DNA of 61,953 nt from Allobosea vaviloviae (lineage in GTDB: Bacteria; Pseudomonadota; Alphaproteobacteria; Rhizobiales; Beijerinckiaceae), in contig NZ_LGSZ01000020.1 of the NCBI RefSeq assembly GCF_001298265.1, forward strand, positions 1-61,953, written 5' to 3'. Both the position numbers and the translations under genes were made by a program. A model generated the notes under the pieces. It ran no database searches and had not been told where the DNA came from. It saw only the letters and a program-made list of their open reading frames with translations. Below, piece by piece: positions 55,779 through 61,953 of this stretch (the first letter of the stretch is position 1; every line of letters starts with the position of its first letter).

Positions 55779-56054
55779 GCCGGGGGCGCAGCGTTCGAGC
55801 CGCGAACCGCGACCAGTCGGCTCGCGCGAGACAGCCGCTCCCCAAACGGCCCTTCAGTCAGTCCAGGTCGGCCACCGTATCTCGTCCGGCCATGATCGAC
55901 CGACGAGGCTGATGACCCCGAATGTCGTGGCCGAGAAAATAACATCAGGTTAGGCAGCACGTCCAAATTGGTTATCGCGTTAGCGGGCGCCGTCGGCTTA
56001 TCTGCATGCTGCAACGCCTGCCGGAAGACGGGCGAGCGCAACAGGGACGAGACC
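55779..56054. other. 276-base intergenic region, no gene seen
   Basis: Between the HExxH gene and the shikimate-dehydrogenase-like gene. No coding frame, repeat or strong terminator is recognised. A short AT-richer stretch near 55930-55985 may hold the promoter of the downstream operon. Confidence 0.4.
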
Positions 56055-56939
56055 ATGCCGGGCTTTCCGATCGCCAACCGGACGAAGCGCGTGCTGCTGG
56101 GCCTGATCGGTACGCCGATCGCGCATTCGGCGGCACCGGCGATGCATGAAGCAGCGGCGCGGGCCGCCGGTTTCGACCTGCACTACCACCTGATGGACGT
56201 GGCAGCAGCCGGTCGCGCCGACCTCGTGGCAATGCTCGACGGCATCCGCCGGATGGGCTTCTCCGGCATCAACGTGACCTTTCCCTACAAGGAAGCGGTC
56301 GTGCCTCTGCTGGACGCGTTGTCGCCGGAGGCCGCCGCCATGGGCGCGGTCAACACGGTCGTGGCGCGAGACGGCACGCTGACCGGCCACAACACGGATG
56401 CGACCGGCTTTGCCACCGCCTATCGCGCATTGGGGCGCGATGATGGCGACGCCCCCGTCGCGATCATCGGCACGGGTGGCGTCGGCAAGGCGATCGGCTT
56501 TGCGCTGGCAGGCAGCGGCGTGCGCCATCTCAAGCTGTTCGACAGCGACCGTGCCAAGGCGCAGGCGCTGGCGAGCCAGATCGGCGAGCGGGCGCAGGTG
56601 CAGATTTCGGCCAGCGTCGAGGAGGCGGTGTCGGGTGCAGCCGGCATCGTCAACGGCACGCCGATCGGCATGCTGCCCAACCGCGACAGCCCCGTGCCTG
56701 CCGATCTCATCCGAAAGTCTCATTGGGTTGCGGACGCGGTCTATCATCCGCTCTGGACTCCGCTGCTCAAAGCCGCGCAGAAGGCCGGCGCCATGGTGAT
56801 GACGGGACGCGAGCTCAGCATCAACCAGGCCGTGGATGCCTTTGCGCTGTTCACCGGGGTACAGCCCCCGGCCGGCGTGATCGCCGATGCCTTCGACAAA
56901 GCCTTGGCCGCGCAGGAGGCGAGCCACCGAGCAGCCTGA
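56055..56939 (+). CDS. Shikimate dehydrogenase-like oxidoreductase
   Basis: 294 residues. Plan as in AroE: an N-terminal substrate domain and a C-terminal Rossmann fold (VAIIGTGGVGKAIGFAL). The catalytic Lys is in NVTFPYKEAV and the Asp in HNTDATGF. In place of the usual Ser-x-Ser carboxylate clamp (PIxHSxSP) the sequence reads PIAHSAAPAMHE, so the second Ser is Ala. This suggests a side-branch enzyme acting on quinate or a related acid rather than the housekeeping AroE. ATG with AGGGA upstream. It precedes the liv-type transporter genes. Confidence 0.85.
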   Translation: MPGFPIANRTKRVLLGLIGTPIAHSAAPAMHEAAARAAGFDLHYHLMDVAAAGRADLVAMLDGIRRMGFSGINVTFPYKEAVVPLLDALSPEAAAMGAVNTVVARDGTLTGHNTDATGFATAYRALGRDDGDAPVAIIGTGGVGKAIGFALAGSGVRHLKLFDSDRAKAQALASQIGERAQVQISASVEEAVSGAAGIVNGTPIGMLPNRDSPVPADLIRKSHWVADAVYHPLWTPLLKAAQKAGAMVMTGRELSINQAVDAFALFTGVQPPAGVIADAFDKALAAQEASHRAA

Positions 56940-57029
56940 GACCACCACGACCCACGACCAAGACCCAAGACCAAGACCCAAGACAACGACCCGCGACAGT
57001 CGGGCGGACAAGAACGCCAAAGAAAACCC
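56940..57029 (+). repeat. Thymine-poor leader with 13-base direct repeats before the binding-protein gene
   Basis: The 60 bases 56940-56999 contain no T on the plus strand. They include two exact 13-base copies of ACCAAGACCCAAG (56957-56969 and 56970-56982) with partial copies on both sides. Only one T (57000) occurs before 57030. As RNA it would be almost unstructured. It leads directly to the GGAGGAG ribosome site of the binding-protein gene. Confidence 0.8.
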
Positions 57030-57043
57030 TGGAGGAGACACCC

Positions 57044-58180
57044 ATGAAGACTGACTGGATCATTGCCGCCGCGCTGAGCGCGGGCCTCTCTCTGCCCGCT
57101 CTGGCGCAGGACAAGGTCAAGCTCGTCGACGTCGTCGAGTTGTCCGGCGCCGGCGCCACGGCCGGCACCAACTGGAAGAACGGCATCGACCTCGCCGTCG
57201 CCGACATCAATGCCAAGGGCGGCATTCTCGGCAAGCAGATCGAGATCACCCATTACGACACGCAGACCAACCCCGGAAACACCCGCGCCGCCGTGCAGCG
57301 CGCCATCGACGAGGGCACCTATGCCGTCCTCGGTCCGGTCTTCTCCGGCCCGATCGGCGCCTCCATGCAGATCGCCCAGCGCGCCGAGATCGCGCAGCTC
57401 GTCGGCGGCGAAGCGGCCGGCCTGACCAAGCAGGGCAACCCCTACATCTTCCGCACCTCGCTCAGCCAGAGCGCGGCGATGCCCAAGATCGCCAAATACC
57501 TCAAGGACACGGTGAAAGCCGGTTCGGTCGCGGTGGTTTGGGTCAACAACGATTTCGGCAAGGGCGGTCGCGACGCGATCATCCCCGAGCTGGAGAAGGC
57601 CGGCATCAAGGTCGCGGCCGACATCGCCACCGAGCAGGGCCAGGCCGATTTCGCCGCCGACGCGATCAAGATCAAGAACGCCAATGCCGACGCCGTTTTC
57701 GTCTATCTGAACGAGGAGGAGAGCGCCCGCTTCCTGCGCGCCGCCAAGCAGCAGGGCATCACCAAGCCGATGGTCGGCGAGACCACGCTGCTCGGCGCCA
57801 AGGTGATCGAGCTTGCGGGCGAGGCCGCCAACGGCGTCAAGGGCCATGTCGGCCTGTCGATCGACGCGCCGATCCCGGCCTTCCAGGAGTTCGGCAAGAA
57901 GTTCCAGGCGAAGTACAACTACGCGTCCGACCATAACGGCCTGAAGGGCTACATGGCCGTCTATATGATCAAATGGGCGACCGAGAAGCAGAAGAAATTC
58001 GACAAGAAGGGCGTCGCCGACACGCTGCGCGGCGCGACGATCAAGCCCTCCGAGGAGCCGGGCATCCTGATCGAGACCACGATCGAACAGAATGGCGACC
58101 TCGACCGCGAGAGCTTCCTCGCCGAAGTGCAGAACGGCAAGCAGGTGATCACGGCGACGCTGCCGAAGATCAAGCCGTAA
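57044..58180 (+). CDS. Branched-chain amino-acid-type ABC transporter substrate-binding protein
   Basis: A 378-residue periplasmic binding protein of the LivJ/LivK type. The signal peptide is KTDWIIAAALSAGLSLPALAQ. Family blocks are GIDLAVADINAKGGILGKQI, then VLGPVFSGPIGAS and VAVVWVNNDFGKGGRDAI. The ligand could be a branched-chain amino acid or, since this family also carries aromatic acids and urea, something else; the neighbouring shikimate-dehydrogenase-like and hydratase genes hint at an acid. GGAGGAG precedes the ATG. Confidence 0.9.
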   Translation: MKTDWIIAAALSAGLSLPALAQDKVKLVDVVELSGAGATAGTNWKNGIDLAVADINAKGGILGKQIEITHYDTQTNPGNTRAAVQRAIDEGTYAVLGPVFSGPIGASMQIAQRAEIAQLVGGEAAGLTKQGNPYIFRTSLSQSAAMPKIAKYLKDTVKAGSVAVVWVNNDFGKGGRDAIIPELEKAGIKVAADIATEQGQADFAADAIKIKNANADAVFVYLNEEESARFLRAAKQQGITKPMVGETTLLGAKVIELAGEAANGVKGHVGLSIDAPIPAFQEFGKKFQAKYNYASDHNGLKGYMAVYMIKWATEKQKKFDKKGVADTLRGATIKPSEEPGILIETTIEQNGDLDRESFLAEVQNGKQVITATLPKIKP

Positions 58181-58198
58181 GCAGCAATCACGCTTCGC

Positions 58199-58325
58199 CG
58201 TCATTGCGAGCGTAGCGAAGCAATCCAGAGCCGCGTGCTCTGCGTCCTCCTGGATTGCTTCGTCGCTTTGCTCCTTGCAATGACGGTTTTCGTCCTGAGA
58301 TGGTCGGGTCAAGCCCGACCATGAC
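58199..58325. repeat. Compound palindromic repeat (class C plus half of class A) inside the liv operon
   Basis: The first part (58199-58285) pairs CGTCATTGCGAGCGTAGCGA and AGCAATCCAG with CTGGATTGCTTCGTCGCT and TTGCAATGACG. The second (58302-58325) is a GGTCGGGTC/AAGCCCGACC hairpin, a fragment of class A. The element lies between the binding-protein gene and the first permease gene. Confidence 0.85.
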
Positions 58326-58346
58326 GCCCCATCGCGAGGCACCCCC

Positions 58347-59225
58347 ATGGCCGAATTCATCGCCTATCTCATCGCCGGCATTGCCACGGGCGCGATCTAT
58401 GCGCTGGCTGCGATCGGCTTCACGCTGGTCTGGCAGACCTCGCAGACGATCAACTTCGCCCAGGGCGAGTTCGTCATGCTGCCGGCCGTGCTGGTGCTGC
58501 TCGCGATCAAGCTCTTCGGCGCGCCGGTCTGGCTGGGCGCGCTGATCGGCATCGCCGCCTTCATCCTGATCTTCGGCGTCGGCTTCAAGCTCACCGTGGT
58601 CGATCCGATGATCCGGCATGGCGTGCTGCCGCTCGCCATCGCCACCATGGCGCTCTCCATCATCATGAAGGAAGGCGCCAAGGACGGCTTCTCGGCCGAG
58701 GCGCAGAACTTCCCCTCCTTCGTGCCGACGCAGACGATCGAGGTCTTCGGTGCGGCGATCTCGCTGCAGCATCTGGCGATCATCGCCTGCGCCTTCGCGG
58801 TCATCGGCCTGCTGCAATGGTTCGTCGGCGGCACGCGGCTCGGCCGGCAGATGCAGGCGACCGCGCAGAACCCCACCGTGGCGCGCATCCTCGGCATCCC
58901 GGTCGAGCGGATGGTGCTTTTGACCTTCGTGATCAACGCCGCGCTGGCCGTCGTCGCCTCCGTGCTGATCTCGCCGATCTATCTGGCGAAGTTCTCCAAT
59001 GGCGAGGTGATCGGGCTGTTTGCTTTCATCGCGGCGATCGTCGGCGGCTTCAATCAGGTCCGCGGCGCGCTGGTCGGCGGGCTCGTCGTCGGCATCGTCG
59101 ATTCGATGGCCGCGGCCTACATCTCGAGCCAGTACCGCCTGGCCGTGCCGCTGGTGCTGCTCGTCGTGATCATCCTGCTCAAGCCCGAGGGTCTGATGGG
59201 CCGCAAAGAGGAGCGCCGCGTATGA
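58347..59225 (+). CDS. livH: Branched-chain amino-acid-type ABC transporter permease LivH
   Basis: A 292-residue inner-membrane permease with about eight helices. The LivH start GIATGAIYALAAIGFTLVWQ and the segment TINFAQGEFVML are typical, as are ATAQNPTVARILGIPVERMV and the final LLKPEGLMG. GAGG lies upstream of the ATG. Its stop overlaps the livM start (ATGA). Confidence 0.93.
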   Translation: MAEFIAYLIAGIATGAIYALAAIGFTLVWQTSQTINFAQGEFVMLPAVLVLLAIKLFGAPVWLGALIGIAAFILIFGVGFKLTVVDPMIRHGVLPLAIATMALSIIMKEGAKDGFSAEAQNFPSFVPTQTIEVFGAAISLQHLAIIACAFAVIGLLQWFVGGTRLGRQMQATAQNPTVARILGIPVERMVLLTFVINAALAVVASVLISPIYLAKFSNGEVIGLFAFIAAIVGGFNQVRGALVGGLVVGIVDSMAAAYISSQYRLAVPLVLLVVIILLKPEGLMGRKEERRV

Positions 59226-60256
59226 CCGTGCAAGCGACCCGGCCCGACGCGGGCGACCGCCTCTCCTCCTCCCCTCGCCTCACGAGGCTGCCGCTCGGCG
59301 GCACCTTCGACGGCGCCTTCCTGACGCTGCTGGCGGGCGCCGTGATCCTCTGGTTCGCGCCGGTCGGCATGGGCCGTTACGGCACCTATGTGCTCTCGCT
59401 CTGGCTGGTGATGAGCATCGCCGTGATGGGGCTCAACCTGACGCTGGGCTATGCCGGGCTGAAGTCGCTGGCGCAGGCGGCCTTCATGGGCCTGGGCGCC
59501 TACACCACCGCGATCCTGACGACGAAATACGGCGTCTCCTGGTATGCCGCCTTCGGGCTGTCGGGCTTGCTCACCTTCGCGGTCGGCATCGTGCTCGGCT
59601 TCCCGGCGCTGCGGGTGAAGGCGCATTACCTCGCCTTCGTGACGCTGGCCTTCTCGACGCTGATCTGGCTCGTTTTGCGCAACGAGCAGTGGCTGACCGG
59701 CGGCGTCTTCGGCATCTCCAACATCAACCGGCCCGACTTCTTCGGCATCAAGCTGTTCGGCGCGCTGGAATTCCACCGCTTCGTCGTGGTGGTGACGCTC
59801 ATCCTGGCGGTTGCGCTGTGGTGGCTGATCCGCTCGCCCTGGGGCCGCGCCTTCACGGCGCTGCGCGAGAACCCGATCCGCGCCGCGAGCCTGGGCATCG
59901 ACACCCGCGCCTACACCCTGCTCGCCTTCGCCATCGGCTCCGCCTATGCGGGTTTTGCGGGGGCGCTCTATGCGCCGCTGGTCGAGTTCATCGACCCCTC
60001 GCCGTTTTCGCTGTCGCAGAGTTTCTTCCTGCTGCTGATGGTGGTGGCGGGTGGCTCGGGCTATCTGCTCGGGCCGTTCGTCGGGGCGCTGCTCGGCGTC
60101 GTCCTGCCGGAATGGCTGCGCTTCGCCGGCTCGCTCTACCTGATCATCTTCGCGGCCATCGTCATGCTGCTGCTGATCGCCTGCCCACAAGGGGTGAGCG
60201 GGCTGATGGAGCGCGGCTGGGCGAAGCTCACCGGCAAGCGGGGAGACGGCCGATGA
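59222..60256 (+). CDS. livM: Branched-chain amino-acid-type ABC transporter permease LivM
   Basis: A 344-residue second permease with about ten helices. Typical features are SIAVMGLNLTLGYAGLKSLA, GLGAYTTAIL and the cytoplasmic loop SPWGRAFTALRENPIRAASL, then GIDTRAYTLLAFAIGSAYAG. It overlaps livH upstream and livG downstream, each by four bases, so the three are translationally coupled. Confidence 0.93.
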   Translation: MTVQATRPDAGDRLSSSPRLTRLPLGGTFDGAFLTLLAGAVILWFAPVGMGRYGTYVLSLWLVMSIAVMGLNLTLGYAGLKSLAQAAFMGLGAYTTAILTTKYGVSWYAAFGLSGLLTFAVGIVLGFPALRVKAHYLAFVTLAFSTLIWLVLRNEQWLTGGVFGISNINRPDFFGIKLFGALEFHRFVVVVTLILAVALWWLIRSPWGRAFTALRENPIRAASLGIDTRAYTLLAFAIGSAYAGFAGALYAPLVEFIDPSPFSLSQSFFLLLMVVAGGSGYLLGPFVGALLGVVLPEWLRFAGSLYLIIFAAIVMLLLIACPQGVSGLMERGWAKLTGKRGDGR

Positions 60257-60996
60257 GCACGGTTCTGGAAGTCGACAACCTCCACAAGGCGTTCGGCGGC
60301 ATCAAGGCCGTCAACGGCGTGTCGTTTTCGGTCAAGGAGGGCGAGATCCTCGGCATCATCGGCCCCAATGGCTGCGGCAAGTCGACCCTGTTCAACTGCA
60401 TCCTCGGCCAGTTGGAGCCGACGGAAGGGAGCGTGAAGCTGGATGGCCGCGAGGTCACCAATCTGCGCCCCTCCGAGCTGAACCGGCTCGGCGTCAGCCG
60501 CACCTTCCAGCTGCTGCAGGTCTTCCCCGAGCTATCGGTGCGCGAGAACCTGATCCTCGCCGGCCAGGAGCATGAGGGCACGATGCTGTCGCGCCTGTTC
60601 GGGGCGCGGGATGCGGGGCTGACCGAGAAAGCCGAGCAGATGATCGGCTTCTTCAAGCTCGGCCATCTCGCGGACGCCAAGGCGGGCGGGCTCTCCTACG
60701 GCCAGCAAAAGCTGCTCGACGCGGCGATGGCCTTCATGGCCGGGCCGCGCCTCGTGCTGCTCGACGAGCCGGCCGGTGGCGTCAACCTCACCATGCTGGG
60801 CGACCTCAAGGAGCGACTGCGGGCGATCAACGCCGAGCAGGGCGCGACCTTCGTCGTCATCGAGCACAACATGGATTTCGTGATGAGCCTGTGCTCGCGC
60901 GTGATCGTGCTGGCTGAAGGGCGGGTGCTGGCGGAGGGCACGCCGGCCGAGGTCAGGGCCAATCCGGCCGTGATCGACGCGTATCTGGGGCACTAA
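60253..60996 (+). CDS. livG: ABC transporter ATP-binding protein LivG
   Basis: 247 residues. Walker A GPNGCGKST, the Q-loop region SRTFQLLQVFPELSV, the signature LSYGQQKLLD in place of LSGGQ, Walker B LVLLDEPAGGVN and the switch His in VIEHNMDFVM. AGGVN after Walker B and the C-terminal AEVRANPAVIDAYLGH are hallmarks of LivG. Overlaps livM. Confidence 0.94.
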   Translation: MSTVLEVDNLHKAFGGIKAVNGVSFSVKEGEILGIIGPNGCGKSTLFNCILGQLEPTEGSVKLDGREVTNLRPSELNRLGVSRTFQLLQVFPELSVRENLILAGQEHEGTMLSRLFGARDAGLTEKAEQMIGFFKLGHLADAKAGGLSYGQQKLLDAAMAFMAGPRLVLLDEPAGGVNLTMLGDLKERLRAINAEQGATFVVIEHNMDFVMSLCSRVIVLAEGRVLAEGTPAEVRANPAVIDAYLGH

Positions 60997-61000
60997 CATC

Positions 61001-61077
61001 CGTCATGCTCGGGCTCGACCCGAGCATCTCCTGCAAGAGATTCTCGGGTCTGCGCTGCGCTCCGCCCGAGAATGACG
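61001..61077. repeat. Palindromic intergenic repeat, class A (copy 4), between livG and livF
   Basis: CGTCATGCTCGGGCTCGACC / CCCGAGCATCTC, then AGAGATTCTCGGGTCTGCGC, TGCGCTCCGCCCGAGA and ATGACG. The shortest class A copy, filling the only real gap between livG and livF. Confidence 0.88.
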
Positions 61078-61098
61078 CGGAAGGGAATGGAGACCGGA

Positions 61099-61836
61099 AT
61101 GACCACCCCCATCCTCGAACTCGACGGCGTGGTCGGCGGCTATGGCGCCATGACCATCCTGAACGGCACGACGTTCAAGGTGCCGCGCGCCGCCATCACC
61201 ACCGTCATCGGCCCCAATGGCGCCGGCAAATCGACCGTGTTCAAGGCGATCTTCGGCCTGCTCAAGGTGCGCGAGGGCGCGATCCGGCTGGAGGGCACCG
61301 AGATCACCAACTGGAGCCAGCGCAAGCTGCTGGAGGCCGGCATCTGCTATGTGCCGCAGGGGCGCAACATCTTCCCCGAGCTGTCGGTGCGCCACAATCT
61401 CGAGCTCGGCGCGGTGGCGGCGGGCGCCCATATCACCGACATGCCCCGGCGGATCGAGGCGGCGCTCGACCGTTTCCCGGCGCTGCGGGCCAAGGCCGAT
61501 GTCCAGGCCTCGACGCTGTCGGGCGGGCAGCAGAAGCAGCTCGAGATCGTTCGCGGGCTCCTGCTCGATCCCAAGCTGGTGCTGATCGACGAGCCCTCGA
61601 TCGGGCTCTCGCCGATGCTGGTCCAGGAGACCTTCGCGATCCTGATGGAACTGCGCGCCAAGGGCGTCACCATCCTGATGATCGAGCAGAACGCCCGCTC
61701 TGCGCTGGAGATCTCCGACGAGGGTCTCGTGCTCGAGCTCGGCCAGACTCGGATGCAGGGGCCGGCTGCCGAGATCCTCGCCGATCCGCGGGTGGCGCAG
61801 CTGTTCCTGGGTGGCGCGCTGACGGAGGCGGCCTGA
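61099..61836 (+). CDS. livF: ABC transporter ATP-binding protein LivF
   Basis: 245 residues. Walker A GPNGAGKST, signature LSGGQQKQLEIV, Walker B LVLIDEPSIGLSP and the switch His replaced by Gln in MIEQNARSALEI, a standard feature of LivF. CYVPQGRNIFPELSV is also typical. The ATG at 61099 has GGAG 7 bases upstream; ATGs at 61072 and 61087 are less likely. It completes the transporter set. Confidence 0.94.
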   Translation: MTTPILELDGVVGGYGAMTILNGTTFKVPRAAITTVIGPNGAGKSTVFKAIFGLLKVREGAIRLEGTEITNWSQRKLLEAGICYVPQGRNIFPELSVRHNLELGAVAAGAHITDMPRRIEAALDRFPALRAKADVQASTLSGGQQKQLEIVRGLLLDPKLVLIDEPSIGLSPMLVQETFAILMELRAKGVTILMIEQNARSALEISDEGLVLELGQTRMQGPAAEILADPRVAQLFLGGALTEAA

Positions 61837-61868
61837 TGGCCGGCTGCCGGGTGACGCCCCGCCAACCC

Positions 61869-61901
61869 CTGGCTCTTTTACACATCTCCCGCTGCCGACG
61901 A
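61869..61901 (-). other. Probable Illumina Nextera adapter remnant (assembly artefact)
   Basis: The 19 bases from 61869 match the reverse complement of the Tn5 mosaic end used in Nextera kits at 17 positions. The next 14 (ending GCTGCCGACGA) match the following Nextera read-primer sequence at 12. The match as a whole is 29 of 33 from memory of the adapter. It lies 52 bases from the window end, after livF, in an otherwise GC-rich stretch. Bases beyond it are probably not genomic. Confidence 0.85.
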
Positions 61902-61953
61902 CGCCAGAAGGGGGGAGCGCGGGCTGGCGCGAGCGCGTGCAGAGGGCGCGACC

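Noticed and set aside
60253..60996. LivG signature LSYGQ instead of LSGGQ
   Set aside because: A regular variant in LivG proteins, with all other ATPase motifs intact.
8908..61077. Repeated palindromes as a CRISPR array
   Set aside because: Copies are kilobases apart, longer than CRISPR repeats, and have no regular spacers or cas genes.
1..61953. tRNA, rRNA, tmRNA or riboswitch genes
   Set aside because: Intergenic regions were scanned by eye for cloverleaf ends, conserved loops and known leader motifs; none was convincing. A covariance-model scan was not possible here.

Overview
The window is 61,953 bases of GC-rich chromosomal DNA. It most likely comes from an alphaproteobacterium of the order Hyphomicrobiales (Rhizobiales), perhaps close to Bosea. 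The evidence is the long Rhizobiales-type porin with its N-terminal Cys-containing segment, the LdtR/L,D-transpeptidase pair, a single bifunctional Rsh, the Mg-type HemB, the adjacent rsh/rpoZ and pdxJ/acpS/lepB/rnc/era/pyrE genes, and tandem DUF2336 genes. The genus is an inference. A 33-base stretch near the right end (61869-61901) closely resembles an Illumina Nextera adapter, so the right edge is probably a raw contig end. I found no tRNA, rRNA, CRISPR array, prophage or intact insertion sequence.

Left part (1-16.4 kb): a MerR regulator diverges from an MFS transporter across a MerR-type promoter. Next comes a small AT-richer accessory patch with a frameshifted MazF-type toxin, the tail of its antitoxin and small unknown ORFs. 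It is followed by an L,D-transpeptidase and its MarR-type regulator LdtR, a 3-hydroxyisobutyryl-CoA hydrolase with a DUF6163 membrane protein, hemB, an orphan LivH-like permease with a lipoprotein-like N-terminus, threonine ammonia-lyase, an RDD protein, bpt, two equal-length DUF2336 paralogues and a small outer-membrane barrel.

Central part (16.4-45.4 kb): mostly housekeeping genes. These are parC, a DUF1003 gene overlapping recO tail to tail, a tautomerase/LysR divergent pair, rsh, rpoZ, a HerA-like ATPase, pdxJ-acpS, lepB-rnc-era, pyrE, a NYN-domain protein, smpB, dapA, a soluble lytic transglycosylase, an alpha/beta hydrolase, an OmpA-like giant with a small helix-hairpin-helix partner, and a porin. 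An aquaporin, an MscS-type channel and an orphan histidine kinase sit between acpS and lepB. They form a possible osmotic-response insert.

Right part (45.7-61.95 kb): tamA-tamB for outer-membrane protein assembly, a fumarylacetoacetate-hydrolase-family enzyme, a DUF4142 protein, a LysR regulator, an unusual HExxH protein with a peptidoglycan-binding-like N-terminus, a shikimate-dehydrogenase-like enzyme lacking one canonical Ser, and a complete branched-chain amino-acid-type ABC transporter (binding protein, two permeases, two ATPases). Palindromic intergenic repeats of at least three related classes are scattered through the window, two of them inside the liv operon. Cell-envelope and osmotic functions are well represented: LdtP/LdtR, Slt, AqpZ, MscS, the OmpA-like protein, the porin and TamAB.
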